Assembly: GCF_003937945.1 (NCBI RefSeq)
Contig: NZ_RSEC01000059.1
Coordinates: forward strand, 665,422 to 729,421
DNA: 64,000 nt
Source: Amycolatopsis eburnea
Lineage (GTDB): Bacteria > Actinomycetota > Actinomycetes > Mycobacteriales > Pseudonocardiaceae
Direction of reading: 5' to 3'
The number at the start of each line of letters is the position of its first letter. The stretch's first letter is position 1. Below are positions 55,801-64,000 of this stretch, in pieces. The notes beneath the pieces are model-generated. The model searched no databases, was not told where the DNA came from, and was given only the letters and a program-made list of their open reading frames with translations. A program made the position numbers and the translations under genes.

Positions 55801-58800
55801 CCCGGCGCGCCGGGCTGGAGCTGCTGCCCGGCGACCTGTTCACCCACCGCACCCCGGCCGCGCTGGCGGCCGCGGCCCGCACCGCCGCCGAAGCCGTCGA
55901 GCGCGGCCCGGTCAGCGGCCCGGTGCCGCTCACCCCGATCCAGCGCTGGTTCTTCGCGACCCAGACGGCCGAGCCGGCGCACTTCCACCAGTTCGTCCAC
56001 CTGGGACCCGAGCGGGTCGACCTCGCGGCGGCCCGGAAAGCCGTGGACGCGGTGCTGGAACACCACGACGCCCTGCGGATGCGGTTCACCGGCGAACAGC
56101 AGGAGAACGGTCCGGTCGGTGCCGAAACCCCGTTGGTACGCCTCGACCTTTCCACCCACGACGTCCGGCTCGCCGTGCACCACCTCGTCGTCGACGGCGT
56201 CTCGTGGCGCGTGCTCGCCGAGGACTTCGACCGCGGTTACGCGCAAGCGCTGAAGGGTGAGCCGATCGACCTCGGGCCGCGCACGACGTCCTTCCGCGAG
56301 TGGGCGACCCGGCTCACCGAACACGCGGCCGCCGGTGGTTTCGACGACGAACTCGGCCACTGGCAAGCCGTGGCGGGGGAAACCGCGGTCCCGGTCGACG
56401 GCTCCGGGCCGAACACCGTCGCATCGATGCGCTCGGTCACCGTGCGGCTCTCCGCAACGGAGACCGAGGCGCTGCTGCGCGAGGTCCCCGCGGCCTACCG
56501 CACGCAGGTCAACGACGTGCTGCTGACCGCGCTCGGCCGGGTGCTGCGCGACTGGACCGGCGGCACACCCGTCGTCGACCTCGAAGGCCACGGCCGCGAA
56601 GACCTCTTCGACGACGTCGACCTGTCGCGGACGGTCGGCTGGTTCACCAGCGTCTTCCCGGTCGCGCTCGACGTCCCGGACGACTGGGGCACGGCGCTCA
56701 AGTCCGTCAAGGAACAGCTGCGCGCGGTGCCGCGGCGGGGCATCGGCTACGGCGCCCTGCGGTACCTGACCGGCACCGCCCCGGCGATCGACCCGCAGGT
56801 GAGCTTCAACTACCTCGGCCGGTTCGGCTCCGGACGGCTGGAGTCCGACGAGAGCCCGCGCTCGGCACGGGCGCACCTGCTCGACGTCGTCGGCCGCGTC
56901 GAGGCGGGCGAGCTGGAACTCACCTGGTACTACGCCGAGGGCGTGCACCGGGAGTCCACTGTGGAACGCCTTGCCACCGGAATGGCTTCGGCGCTGCACG
57001 AGATCGTCCGGCACTGCGCCGAGCCCGGCGCGGGCGGCCGCACGCCGTCGGACTTCCCGCTGGCGCGCCTCGACCAGTCCACAGTAGACGAACTGGCCGG
57101 GGACGGCCGGTCCGTCGAGGACGTCTACCCGCTCACCCCGATGCAGAGCGGCATGGTCTTCCACGCCCTCGCCCAGCGCGAGGAGCGCGTCTACTTCCAG
57201 CAGGTCGCCTTCGTCCTCGACGGCGTCGACGACCCGGAGGCGCTCGCGCGGGCCTGGCAGCGGGTCGTCGACCGGACCCCGGTGCTGCGCACGCGGATCG
57301 TCTGGGAAGGCGTACCCGAGCCGGTGCAGGTCGTGCGGCGGCAGGTCACCGTCCCGGTCACCCACCTCGACTGGCGGGGCGCGGACCAGGAGCAGGCGTG
57401 GCGGGACGTCGTCGCCGCCGACCGCGCCGAAGGTCTCGACCTGACCGCGAGCCCGCTGCTGCGGCTGACCCTAGCGCGGCTCTCGGACACCGAAGTCCGC
57501 GTGCTGTGGACGTTCCACCACGTGCTGCTCGACGGCTGGAGCGTCTTCGGCGTGCTCTCGGACGTCTTCGCCGCCTACGCCGGCGGTGCGCTGCCCGAGC
57601 GGCCGCCGTTCCGGGACTACGTCGCCTGGCTCGGCCGCCAGGACGACGCCGAGGCCGAACGGTACTGGCGCGGCGAACTCGGCGACCTCACCGCGCCCGC
57701 GCGGCTGCCCTTCGACCGCGCGCCGGCCCACGCCCACGCGACCCGCTCCTCGGAATGGCTGCGCGTGCCGGTAGAGAGTTCGGCCCGCTTGCAGGACGCC
57801 GCCCGCCGCGCCGGCCTGACGATGAACACCGTCCTGCAGGGCGCGTGGGCGCTGCTGCTGTCCCGGCTGAGCGGCGAGCGCGACGTCTGCTTCGGTACCA
57901 CCGTGTCCGGCCGCCCGGTCGACCTGCCCGGCGCCGACGAGATCACCGGCATCTTCATCAACACCCTGCCGGTGCGGGTCACCGCGGACCGCTCGCCGGT
58001 CGCGGACTGGCTCGCCGCGCTGCAGGCCCGCCAGGTCGAAGCCCGCCGGTACGGCCACCTGCCGCTGACGAAGCTGCAGGCGTGGAGCGGGACCACCGGC
58101 AGCCTCTTCGACAGCCTCGTCGTCTTCGAGAACTACCCCGTCGACTCCGCCGCCGGCGCGGCGCAGGGGCTGCGGCTGCGGGACGTCGACGCCGCCGAGG
58201 CGACCAACTACCCGCTCAGCGTCGTCGCCTCGCCGGGGGAGCGGATCAGCATCGACGTCGGCTACGACCCGGACCTCTTCGAGCCCGCGACCGCCGAGCG
58301 GATCGCCCGGCAGCTCACCGGCGTCCTCGACGCGTTCGCCGAAGACCTGCACCGCCCGCTCGACGGCATCGACCTGCTCACCGCCGCCGACCGCCACCAG
58401 GTACTCGTCGCCTGGAACGACACGGCCCACCCGGTCCCCGACGGCACCCTTGCCGACCTGTTCGCCGCGCAGGTGGCCCGGACCCCGGACGCCGTCGCGC
58501 TCGACGGCGACGACGTCCGCCTGACCTACGCGGAGCTGGCCGACCGCGCCGGGCGGCTGGCCCGGCACCTGGCCGCGCTCGGCGCTGGGCCCGAGACGGT
58601 CGTCGGCGTGCTGCTGGACCGCTCGGTGGACCTGGTGGTGGCCGAACTCGCGGCCGTCCTGGCCGGGTCGGCGTACCTGCCGCTCGACACCCGGGCGCCG
58701 GCGCCGCGGCTGCAGACTCTGCTGACCGGCGTGCCGATCCTCGTCACCGACGAGGCCCGTGCCGCGACCGTAGTCCACAGTGGACACGTGGTGCTGCCCG

Positions 58801-61800
58801 GCGGGCCGCGCGCCGAAGCCCCGGTGCGGCAAGCGGTTCCGGACAACCTCGCGTACGTCATGTACACGTCGGGTTCGACGGGCAAGCCGAAGGGCGTGGC
58901 GGTGCGCCAGCGCGACGTCGTCGCCTTGACCGCCGACCGGCGGTTCGCCGCGCACGAGCGGGTGCTGCTGCACGCGTCCCCGGCGTTCGACGCCTCGACG
59001 TACGAGCTGTGGGTGCCGCTGCTGAACGGCGGCACGGTCGTCGTCGCCCCGCCCGGCGACCTCGACGTCGAGACCTACCGGCGGATCATCGCCGAGCACC
59101 GCGTCCAGGGCGCGTTCTTCACCGTGGGCCTGTTCCGGCTGCTGGCCCAGGAGGCCCCGGACACCTTCCGCGGCATGCGCGAGGTCTGGGCCGGCGGCGA
59201 CGCCGTCCCGGCCGCCGCGGTCCGCCGGGTGCGCGAAGCCTGCCCGGAGACCACCGTCGTCGACGGCTACGGCCCGACCGAGACGACCACGTTCGCGACC
59301 TCGCACCCGATGCCGGGCGCGGTACCGGAGACCGTTCCGATCGGGAAGCCGCTGGACAACATGCGGGCCTACGTCCTCGACGCGGACCTGCGGCCGGTGC
59401 CGCCGGGCGCGCCCGGCGAGCTGCACCTGGCCGGAGCGGGCCTGGCGCGCGGGTACTTCGGCGACCCCGCCCTGACCGCCGACCGGTTCCGGCCCGACCC
59501 GTTCGGGCCGGCGGGGGAGCGGATGTACCGGACCGGCGACCTCGTCCGCTGGAACACCCGCGGCGAGCTGGAGTACACCGGCCGCGCCGACGAGCAGGTC
59601 AAGGTCCGCGGGTTCCGGATCGAACCCGGCGAGATCGAGGCCGCGCTGGCCGCGCACCCGGGCGTCGGTCAGGCCGCCGTGCTGGCGCGGGAGGACCACG
59701 GGATCAAGCGGCTCGTCGCGTACCACACCGGCGAGGCCGACGACCTCGCCGCGTTCCTCGCCCGGACATTACCCGACTACATGGTGCCCGCCGCGTTCGT
59801 CCGGCTCGACCGGTTCCCGTTGACCGTCACCGGGAAGCTCGACAAGCGTGCCCTGCCCGCACCCGAGTTCGGTGCCGGCGCGCGCACCGCCCTCACGACC
59901 GAAGCCGAGCGGACGCTGGCGGCGATCTGGGCCGACGTGCTCGGCACCGGTGACGTCGGCGCCGACGCGAACTTCTTCGCACTCGGCGGCGACTCGATCC
60001 TCAGCATCCAGGTGGTCTCGCGGGCCCGCCGCGCCGGGCTGACCCTGCTGCCGCACGACGTGTTCCGGCACCCGACGCTCGCCACGCTGGCCGCGCACGC
60101 CGGTGGCGGTGCGGAGCCGCGCGCCGAGCAGGGCCCGGTCACCGGCACGGCCCCGCTCACCCCGATCCAGCGCTGGTACTTCGCCACCCAGCCGGAGCGG
60201 TTCGACCAGCGCGTGGTGCTGGAGTTCGCCGAAGACATCGACGAACCCGCGCTGCGCCGGGCCCTGGCCGCGGTCTGGGCCCACCACGACGCACTCCGCC
60301 TGCGGTTCGAGCAGACGCCGCGCGGACGCGTCCAGCACGGTGAACCGGTCTGGCCCGCCGAACTGCTCGCCGGCGACGTCAGCTTCGACGTCGAACACGG
60401 GCCGCTGCTGGCGGCGGTCCTCGACGGACGGCGGGTCCTGCTGGCCGTCCACCACCTCGCGGTCGACGGCGTGTCGTGGCGGATCCTCCTGGAGGACCTC
60501 GAAACCGCCTACCGCGGCGGGGAACTCGCGCCGAAGACGACGTCGTACGTCGAATGGGCCCGGCGCCTGGCCGGGCACGCGGCGGCCGGCGGCTTCGACG
60601 ACGAGCTGGCGCACTGGCGGGCCCTGCCGCCGGTGCCGCCGCTGCCCGCCGACGGGGACGGGCCCGCCACGATCGACGGGACCGCCGAGGTGACCGTCCG
60701 GCTCACCGAGGACGAAACCCGGGCCCTGCTGCGAGACGTGCCCGACGTCTACCGGACGCAGGTCAACGACGTCCTCCTGGCCGCACTGGGCCGGGTGCTG
60801 CACGACTGGACCGGTCAGGCGCCGGTGATCGACCTCGAAGGCCACGGCCGCGAAGAACTCTTCGACGACGTCGACCTGTCGCGGACGGTCGGGTGGTTCA
60901 CCAGCGTGTTCCCGGTCGCCCTCGACGTCCCCGAAGACTGGGGCGCGGCGCTGAAGACGGTGAAGGAGCAGCTGCGCGCGGTCCCGCGACGGGGCATCGG
61001 CTACGGCGCCCTGCGGTACCTGACCGGCACCGCGCCGGACATCGACCCCTTGGTGAGCTTCAACTACCTCGGCCGCTTCGACGACGCCGGCGGCGGCGCG
61101 TTCCGGGCCGGGCCGCTCGACGCCGACGTCGACCCGGACGCGCCCCGGACCCACGCGCTCGACGTCGTCGGCCGGGTCACCGGCGGGACGCTGGAGGTGA
61201 CCTGGTCGCACGCCACGGGCCTGCACGACCGCTCCACCGTCGAAGCGCTGGCCGGCCGGATGCTGGCCGCGCTGCGGGAGATCATCGCCCACTGCGCCGC
61301 CCCGGACGCCGGCGGCCGCACGCCGTCGGACTTCCCGCTGGCCGCGCTCGACCAAGCAGGAGTGGACGCACTCGTCGGCGACGGGCGGGCGGTCGAGGAC
61401 GTCTACCCGCTCACGCCGATGCAGGGCGGGATGGTCTTCCACGGCCTTTCCCAGACCGGGCAAGGCATGTACGTCGAGCAAGCGACGTTCGTGCTCGACG
61501 GCGTCACGGATTCGGCGCGGCTCGCCGAGGCGTGGCAGCGGGTCGTCGACCGGACCCCGGTCCTGCGCACGGCCTTCGTCTGGGCCGGAGTCGAGGAACC
61601 GCTGCAGGTCGTGCGGAACGACGTGCGGCTGCCGGTCCGCCTCGTCGACTGGACCGGGCTCGAGGCGGCCGACGAGCTGCGGAAGCTGGTCGCCGAGGAC
61701 CGCGCGCGGGGGCTCGACCTCGCCGTCGCGCCGCTGATGCGGGTCACGCTCGCCCGGGTGTCGGCGACGGAAGTCCAGGTGCTGTGGACGTTCCACCACG

Positions 61801-64000
61801 TGCTGCTCGATGGCTGGAGCGTCTTCCAGGTGCTCTCGGACGTCTGCACCGCCTACGCCGGGCAGCCGCTGCCCACCCGGCCGCCGTTCCGGGACTACCT
61901 GGCCTGGCTGGCCGAGCACGACCAGGCCGGCGCCGAACGCTTCTGGCGCGCCGCGCTCGCGGGCGTCGAAGGCCCCACGCCGATCCCGGGCGACCGGGCG
62001 TCCGCGTCCGTTCCGTGTTCGTCCGAGTGGCTGCCGGTGCACCTGAGCGAGGCCGAGACCGCGCGGCTGGACGCGTTCGTCAAGCGGCACGGCCTCACCC
62101 ACAACGTCGTGCTGCAGGGCGCGTGGGCGCTGCTGCTGGCGGCCTACAGCGGGCACGACGACGTCGTGTTCGGCGCGACCGCGTCCGGCCGCCCGGCCGA
62201 GATCACGGGCGTCGACGAGATCACCGGCATCTTCATCAACACGCTGCCGGTCCGGGTCGCCGTCGACCGCGGTGCCGGGGTGGCGGCTTGGCTGGCGGGG
62301 CTGCAGGCCGCGCAGGCCGAGGCCCGCCGGCACGGCCACCTGCCACTGGCGAAGGTCCAGGGCTGGGCCGGGCTGCCGGGCGGGGTGAACCTGTGCGAAA
62401 GCCTGGTGGTGTTCGAGAACTACCCGATCACCGCCGCCGAAGCCGGGCACGGCCTGACCGTGCGCGACCTCTCGGCGCGGGAGACGACCAACTTCCCGCT
62501 CACCGTCGTCGCGTCGCCCGGCCGGGAGCTGGCGGTCGACTTCGGGTACGACCCGGCGCTGTTCGACGCGTCGACGGCCACCCGGCTCGCCGGGCACCTG
62601 CTCACGCTGCTGCGGGAGCTGACCGCCGACGGCGACCGGCCGGTGGGCGCGGTCCCGCTGCTCTCGCCTGCTGAGGAGCGACTGCTGGGCGAGTGGTCGG
62701 TGACCGGCGCCGAACCGCCGTCCCGCTCGCTGCCGGATCTGTTCGCCGAGCAGGTCCGGACCCGCCCGGAGGCGGTGGCGGCGGTCCTGGACGGCCGCGA
62801 GGTCAGCTACGCCGAGCTGAACCGCCGGGCGAACCGGCTGGCCAACCGGCTGGTCGGGCTCGGTCTGCGGCCGGAGGAGCCGGTCGGGCTCGCGCTCGGC
62901 CGGGCCGGTGCGGTGGTCGCCGAACTCGCCGTCGTCAAGGCGGGTGGGGCTTACCTGCCGCTCGACACGCGTGCGCCCCTCGAGCGGCAACGGCTGCTGC
63001 TGGACGGCGTCCGGTTCGTCGTCGCCGAGGCGGACCAGCCGCACGCGACCACCATCCTGCTGTCCTCTGTGGACGACGAGCCGGACACCGATCCGGTGGT
63101 CGCCGTCGATCCGGAGCAGGTCGCCTACGTCATGTACACCTCGGGTTCGACCGGCACGCCGAAGGGCGTCGCGGTGCGCCACCGCGACGTGGCCGCGCTG
63201 GCCGCCGACGAGCGGTTCCGCGGCGGCGCGCACGAGCGGGTCCTGCTGCACTCGCCGCTGGCGTTCGACGCGACGACGTACGAGCTGTGGGTGCCGCTGC
63301 TGAACGGCGGCACGGTCGTCGCCGCCCCCGGTGACGGCGTCGACGAGGTGACGCTGCGGGAGCTGGTCCGCGAGCACGGGCTGACCGCGATGTGGCTGAC
63401 CGCGGGCCTGTTCCGCGTGCTGGCGCAGGAAACCCCGGACTGCTTCGCGGGCCTGCGCGAGGTCTGGACGGGCGGGGACGTCGTGCCCGCGGCGGCCGTG
63501 CGGCGGGTGCTGGCCGCGTGCCCGGGCCTGCGGGTCGTCGACGGGTACGGCCCGACCGAGACGACGACGTTCGCCACCTCGCACCCGATGGCCGAGGTGG
63601 TCCCGGACCGGATCCCGATCGGCCGCCCGCTGGCCGGGACGCGAGCCCGGGTGCTGGACCGCTCGCTGCGGCCGGTACCGCCGGGCGTGCCGGGGGAGCT
63701 GTACCTCGCGGGCGCGGGCCTGGCGCGCGGCTACCGCGGCCGGCCCGGCCTGACCGCCGACCGGTTCGTCGCCGACCCGGCCGGCCCGCCCGGCGAACGC
63801 ATGTACCGCACGGGCGACGTCGTCCGCTGGACGGCGGCGGGAACGCTGGAATTCCTCGGCCGCGCCGACGACCAGGTCAAGCTGCGCGGCTTCCGCGTCG
63901 AGCCCGGCGAGGTCGAGGCCGTGCTGGCCCGCCACCCCGAGGTCGCGCAGGCGGCGGTCGTCGTCCGCGAGGACCAGCCGGGGGTGAAGCGGCTGGTGGC
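46851..64000 (+). CDS. Non-ribosomal peptide synthetase, five modules begun, 3' end outside window
   Basis: The ATG at 46851 (GGAAGGTG upstream) opens a frame that I checked at several points and find continuous to the window end, at least 5716 residues. Approximate residues: A1 11-500, T1 (Ser541), C2 597-1020, A2 1025-1512, T2 (Ser1559), E2 1610-1985, C3 2013-2435, A3 2450-2930, T3 (Ser2974), E3 3020-3405, C4 3422-3850, A4 3865-4345, T4 (Ser4382), E4 4430-4825, C5 4845-5265, A5 from 5283. The first module lacks a C domain, so it initiates with a free amino acid. C2 has HHIVTDG; C3-C5 begin YPLTPMQ and accept D-residues. Epimerase motifs ([23 protein letters not shown]) are intact in E2-E4. 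Pocket codes: A1, A2 DAYWWGGTFK; A5 DAYWWGGTF; A3 DAYFWGVTFK; A4 DAYFWGGTFK. Confidence 0.95.
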   Translation, partial: MTVQDSPARTGALTELFAARVRETPDAVAVDGEDRLTYAELADRAERLAAHLLRLGLSPEDRVGLLLRRSAELVVAELAVVLAGGAYVPLDLRAPDDRLRLVLATAGVSVLVTDDPGRAGRVHSGPVVEARQPLPERDRELPDVDGDRLAYLMHTSGSTGAPKGVAVRHRDVAALAADTRFAGDAHRRVLLHSPAAFDATTYELWVPLLSGGTVVVAPPGDLDVETLRGLLERHAVTALWLTAGLFRIVAQEAPDCFRGVREVWTGGDVVPSGAVRRVLRACPGLTVVDGYGPTETTTFATSHRMPSADRVPDAVPIGRPLDDVGVRVLDGALNPVAPGEPGELHLAGAGLARGYWARPGATADRFVADPAGAPGDRMYRTGDLVRQNADGEFEFLGRADDQVKVRGFRVELGEIETVLAAAPGVAEVVVVAREDRPGAKRLVAYVVAAPDADPGDLRAVAAAALPDYMVPSAFVVLDALPLSGNGKVDRRALPAPPADPGERGTEPRTDTERELARVLADVLGVARLGAGDDFFAAGGDSILAVQALSRVRRTFGVRLAARAIFDAPSVTALARLVEAAPRADEAAIPVTPPAEVLPLSPAQRRLWFLDELAGGSAEYNTGVGLALSGPLDVEALRGALANLCARHESLRTTFDSVDGEGVQRIAPTAEIPLRIAETPADDDVLAAELATPFDLRTGPLTRAVLYPQGPGEHLLVLCQHHIVTDGRSIGILTGELLDLYAGASLPPLPLGYRDYTRWQQKSDVDKQAAYWRERLDGVEPLAVPTDRPRPAQRDTAGAVHHHDLPAGLVRRVTEAGRPFGATPFMTLTAAVQLLLTAYGGQRDIAVGTAVAGRDRAELEPLTGFFVNTLVLRSEVDGGQSFEDFLGAFRETVLEAFAHGDVPFDRVVEEVQPDRDPSRTPLVQAVVVLQTPLVRPREVAGLRVREHDLPRPSARFDLVIEFWPRDDGLRVTVEYATALFDAATIARLTESLEVLLEGIAADPARPVDALPLLTPDDRRFLLPAAVDATPRETVTARFDRVAAEHPDAPAVVFGDVRWGYGGLRARADRLARRLVRLGVRPEDRVGVLMDRSADLVVALLAILKAGGAYLPLDLRAPADRLRLLLDGTDLLLTDDRWHDTATTVHAGQTLLVSDVDEAAGAPEVALHPDNLAYVEYTSGSTGLPKGVAVRHADVVALAADPRFAGGAHERVLVHSPLAFDASTYELWVPLLTGGTVVVAPPGDLDADAVRALVAEHGVTAMWLTAGLFRLFAEEDPGCFTGLREVWTGGDVVPPDAVRDVLAACPGLAVVDGYGPTETTTFATAFRMTGAVPEVVPIGTPLAGMRGYLLDEHLRPVPRGALGELCLAGPGLARGYAGRPGATAGRFVACPFGVPGERMYRTGDRARWRTDGTLEFAGRADDQVKIRGFRVEPAEVERALAAEAAVAQAVVVVRATGGRKRLVGYVVPADGATVDTEALRGALGRTLPDYLVPSAIVVLGALPLSANGKVDRRALPEPVVETGGRAPRTAREAVLAGIWAEVLGVERVGADDNFFALGGDSILSIQVSARARRAGLEVTTADLFRHQTIAALAAVVTEAGAAPVRGPVSGAVVPTPIQRWFFETVRVPDRFDQAISVELGEDVDETALTGAFARLTEHHDALRTRFSRAGDGTWRLENAATDDGHSLLRWSLSGRVLHLSAHHLVVDGVSWRILLEDLETAYRGGELGPRTTSFQEWATRLSAHAEAGGFDDELGHWRALPAVTPLPVDGTGLNTVAEERTVTVRLSAEETRALLRQVPDVYRTQVNDVLLTALGRVLRDWTGGVPVIDLEGHGREELFDGVDLSRTVGWFTSLYPVALDVPENWGEALKSVKEQLRAVPRRGIGYGALRYLTGTAPAIDPPVSFNYLGRFDLAGDLYAGPPGDVSLDADLAGRRPHLLDVVGQADGDTLRFTWHYAETVHDEATVARLAESFLDALRGIIRHCAEPGAGGRTPSDFPLARLGQAAVDALGADVEDAYPLTPMQAGMVFHGLARRGDRNYFEQISFALDDVPDPRRLGEAWQRVVDRTPVLRSRIAWEGVPEPVQVVQRAAEVLVSYPDWSTVDADAELARLLETDLAEGLDLARAPLMRLVIAKDSATSVRVVWTFHHVLLDGWSVFGVLSDVLAVLRGEEPPARRPFRDYAEWLAAQDDERAEAHWRAELAGVTPTPLPGGRTATRAHTASSTGRVPVELDDETSAAVQAFARRHHLTVNTVVQGAWAALLARYSGETEVCFGATVSGRPAELPGADDIAGLFINTLPVRVRLDRDRGVADWLRDLQANQAEARRFGHLGLTRLQALGGSSGQSLFDSIVVFENYPAAEVPGLRDVRAAERTNYPLGVVAYPGRRLSLVLNHDPDVIAPALAGRLAHHLAALVRGFAATPHEPVSRIPMLSAAETRQLLEERNATACPLPGGSLPELFAAAVRRDPEAVALVTDEESVTYAELDAWSNRLAHRLLDLGVRPEDRVAVLLDRSPALVAAELAIVKAGGAYLPLDLRAPAERMRLLLREAGAEILVADRNWLATAEDVHSGVIVTGAGDAPATPPAVTTHRDQLAYVIYTSGSTGTPKGVAARHRDVAALAADRRFAAHDRVLLHSQQAFDAATYELWVPLLNGGTVVLAPPGDLDVHTLGRVLTTHGVTGAFLTTGLFRLVAQEAPEVFAGVREVWTGGDAVPAVALRRVQAACPDTLVADVYGPTETTTFATVHPLPGEVPDVVPIGAPLDNTRVYVLDDEFRLVPPGAPGELHIAGAGLARGYLGRPGLTAERFVADPFGPPGERMYRTGDLVRWDDEGALEFVGRVDEQVKVRGFRVEPSEIEAALGEHPDVVQAAVLARADGGVKRLVAYVVGETEGLAEFLGRTLPDYMVPAAFVKLDRFPVNVNGKLDRQALPAPDFGSHDHVAPRTDRERELTAIWAEVLGAERVGITDDFFELGGDSILSIQVVSRARRAGLELLPGDLFTHRTPAALAAAARTAAEAVERGPVSGPVPLTPIQRWFFATQTAEPAHFHQFVHLGPERVDLAAARKAVDAVLEHHDALRMRFTGEQQENGPVGAETPLVRLDLSTHDVRLAVHHLVVDGVSWRVLAEDFDRGYAQALKGEPIDLGPRTTSFREWATRLTEHAAAGGFDDELGHWQAVAGETAVPVDGSGPNTVASMRSVTVRLSATETEALLREVPAAYRTQVNDVLLTALGRVLRDWTGGTPVVDLEGHGREDLFDDVDLSRTVGWFTSVFPVALDVPDDWGTALKSVKEQLRAVPRRGIGYGALRYLTGTAPAIDPQVSFNYLGRFGSGRLESDESPRSARAHLLDVVGRVEAGELELTWYYAEGVHRESTVERLATGMASALHEIVRHCAEPGAGGRTPSDFPLARLDQSTVDELAGDGRSVEDVYPLTPMQSGMVFHALAQREERVYFQQVAFVLDGVDDPEALARAWQRVVDRTPVLRTRIVWEGVPEPVQVVRRQVTVPVTHLDWRGADQEQAWRDVVAADRAEGLDLTASPLLRLTLARLSDTEVRVLWTFHHVLLDGWSVFGVLSDVFAAYAGGALPERPPFRDYVAWLGRQDDAEAERYWRGELGDLTAPARLPFDRAPAHAHATRSSEWLRVPVESSARLQDAARRAGLTMNTVLQGAWALLLSRLSGERDVCFGTTVSGRPVDLPGADEITGIFINTLPVRVTADRSPVADWLAALQARQVEARRYGHLPLTKLQAWSGTTGSLFDSLVVFENYPVDSAAGAAQGLRLRDVDAAEATNYPLSVVASPGERISIDVGYDPDLFEPATAERIARQLTGVLDAFAEDLHRPLDGIDLLTAADRHQVLVAWNDTAHPVPDGTLADLFAAQVARTPDAVALDGDDVRLTYAELADRAGRLARHLAALGAGPETVVGVLLDRSVDLVVAELAAVLAGSAYLPLDTRAPAPRLQTLLTGVPILVTDEARAATVVHSGHVVLPGGPRAEAPVRQAVPDNLAYVMYTSGSTGKPKGVAVRQRDVVALTADRRFAAHERVLLHASPAFDASTYELWVPLLNGGTVVVAPPGDLDVETYRRIIAEHRVQGAFFTVGLFRLLAQEAPDTFRGMREVWAGGDAVPAAAVRRVREACPETTVVDGYGPTETTTFATSHPMPGAVPETVPIGKPLDNMRAYVLDADLRPVPPGAPGELHLAGAGLARGYFGDPALTADRFRPDPFGPAGERMYRTGDLVRWNTRGELEYTGRADEQVKVRGFRIEPGEIEAALAAHPGVGQAAVLAREDHGIKRLVAYHTGEADDLAAFLARTLPDYMVPAAFVRLDRFPLTVTGKLDKRALPAPEFGAGARTALTTEAERTLAAIWADVLGTGDVGADANFFALGGDSILSIQVVSRARRAGLTLLPHDVFRHPTLATLAAHAGGGAEPRAEQGPVTGTAPLTPIQRWYFATQPERFDQRVVLEFAEDIDEPALRRALAAVWAHHDALRLRFEQTPRGRVQHGEPVWPAELLAGDVSFDVEHGPLLAAVLDGRRVLLAVHHLAVDGVSWRILLEDLETAYRGGELAPKTTSYVEWARRLAGHAAAGGFDDELAHWRALPPVPPLPADGDGPATIDGTAEVTVRLTEDETRALLRDVPDVYRTQVNDVLLAALGRVLHDWTGQAPVIDLEGHGREELFDDVDLSRTVGWFTSVFPVALDVPEDWGAALKTVKEQLRAVPRRGIGYGALRYLTGTAPDIDPLVSFNYLGRFDDAGGGAFRAGPLDADVDPDAPRTHALDVVGRVTGGTLEVTWSHATGLHDRSTVEALAGRMLAALREIIAHCAAPDAGGRTPSDFPLAALDQAGVDALVGDGRAVEDVYPLTPMQGGMVFHGLSQTGQGMYVEQATFVLDGVTDSARLAEAWQRVVDRTPVLRTAFVWAGVEEPLQVVRNDVRLPVRLVDWTGLEAADELRKLVAEDRARGLDLAVAPLMRVTLARVSATEVQVLWTFHHVLLDGWSVFQVLSDVCTAYAGQPLPTRPPFRDYLAWLAEHDQAGAERFWRAALAGVEGPTPIPGDRASASVPCSSEWLPVHLSEAETARLDAFVKRHGLTHNVVLQGAWALLLAAYSGHDDVVFGATASGRPAEITGVDEITGIFINTLPVRVAVDRGAGVAAWLAGLQAAQAEARRHGHLPLAKVQGWAGLPGGVNLCESLVVFENYPITAAEAGHGLTVRDLSARETTNFPLTVVASPGRELAVDFGYDPALFDASTATRLAGHLLTLLRELTADGDRPVGAVPLLSPAEERLLGEWSVTGAEPPSRSLPDLFAEQVRTRPEAVAAVLDGREVSYAELNRRANRLANRLVGLGLRPEEPVGLALGRAGAVVAELAVVKAGGAYLPLDTRAPLERQRLLLDGVRFVVAEADQPHATTILLSSVDDEPDTDPVVAVDPEQVAYVMYTSGSTGTPKGVAVRHRDVAALAADERFRGGAHERVLLHSPLAFDATTYELWVPLLNGGTVVAAPGDGVDEVTLRELVREHGLTAMWLTAGLFRVLAQETPDCFAGLREVWTGGDVVPAAAVRRVLAACPGLRVVDGYGPTETTTFATSHPMAEVVPDRIPIGRPLAGTRARVLDRSLRPVPPGVPGELYLAGAGLARGYRGRPGLTADRFVADPAGPPGERMYRTGDVVRWTAAGTLEFLGRADDQVKLRGFRVEPGEVEAVLARHPEVAQAAVVVREDQPGVKRLV
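46881..48345 (+). other. NRPS adenylation domain 1, Val-type pocket
   Basis: Core motifs [47 protein letters not shown] and GNGKVDRR are intact. By alignment to the GrsA Phe domain the ten pocket residues read DAYWWGGTFK, a code I associate with valine in actinomycetes. As the first domain of the protein it loads the starter residue. The match is from memory. Confidence 0.7.
51680..52800 (+). other. NRPS epimerisation domain of module 2
   Basis: [20 protein letters not shown] opens an epimerase; [18 protein letters not shown] has the catalytic His, [11 protein letters not shown] the catalytic Glu, and [18 protein letters not shown] and [10 protein letters not shown] complete the set. T2 has GGDSILSIQ as usual before epimerases. 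It should turn the second residue to the D form. Similar domains with intact motifs lie at about 55910-57060 and 60140-61320. Confidence 0.9.

Noticed and set aside
46821-63935. Very long open frames on the minus strand opposite the NRPS (for example 46821-53834, 54009-57365, 57471-59726, 59769-63935)
   Set aside because: They are the antisense of a GC-rich coding frame, give low-complexity Arg/Gly/Val/Asp-rich proteins with no domain, and the plus strand encodes unmistakable NRPS domains throughout.

Overview
The window looks like chromosome of a high-GC filamentous actinomycete. I favour Amycolatopsis or a close pseudonocardial relative. The grounds are very high GC with strong GC3, GTG starts and GTGA/ATGA stop-start overlaps, an iron-box motif of the IdeR/DmdR type, mycothiol- and F420-type enzymes, short intergenic inverted-repeat families of a kind I associate with Amycolatopsis, and a very large NRPS gene. 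The genus is inference only.

Layout. (1) 1-7033: primary metabolism and regulators: a 3-hydroxyacyl-CoA dehydrogenase divergent from a TetR regulator, a class III cyclase, a YeiH-type exporter divergent from its probable GntR regulator, and an acyl-CoA ligase behind a KstR-like site. (2) 7034-12090: a compact island unlike its surroundings in codon use. It has a P-loop nucleotide kinase-like protein divergent from a 1274-aa trypsin-like protease / STAND NTPase / WD40 protein, followed by a small beta-rich protein. This is a good candidate for a conflict or self/non-self recognition system. (3) 12203-26430: a secreted GH27-like protein with altered active-site residues, an iron-siderophore ABC importer behind an iron box, a mycothiol-dependent-isomerase-type protein, two hydrolase/regulator genes, a thiolase plus 3-hydroxyacyl-CoA dehydrogenase pair behind a PaaR-like operator, a STAS protein, an FMN reductase-like protein and a soluble GAF-PAS two-component system. 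(4) 26531-41849: an organosulfur-acquisition island. A nine-gene operon encodes two binding proteins, permease, ATPase, an AprA-like flavoprotein, an AprB-like dicluster ferredoxin, a sulfonate monooxygenase, a BisC-like molybdoenzyme and a flavin reductase. A five-gene operon upstream encodes a second sulfonate monooxygenase, an alpha/beta hydrolase with an Asp nucleophile, an Rrf2 regulator, a cupin and a DsbA-like protein. A divergent acyl-CoA-dehydrogenase/SfnB-like gene lies beyond it. (5) 41833-44961: enolase, a UBP-type zinc finger, a DUF4230 membrane protein and a small membrane protein. (6) 45502-64000: the start of a secondary-metabolite cluster: a penicillin-binding-protein-fold serine hydrolase, probably a stand-alone peptide cyclase, directly followed by an NRPS open to the window end over at least 17 kb. 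Its order is A-T-C-A-T-E-C-A-T-E-C-A-T-E-C-A, and all five adenylation pockets look like Val or another branched aliphatic residue.

How the genes work together. The sulfur island makes a complete import-and-desulfonation unit: uptake by ABC transport, reduced FMN from the reductase, C-S cleavage by the two monooxygenases, and an unusual redox pair and molybdoenzyme whose exact role is open. The serine hydrolase and NRPS fit a scheme in which an L-residue-initiated, D-rich hydrophobic peptide is released and macrocyclised in trans. Repeats worth attention are a 28-nt duplicated convergent gene junction around an intergenic repeat cassette, and a palindrome, TCCACWGTGGA, that recurs in both reading phases of genes.
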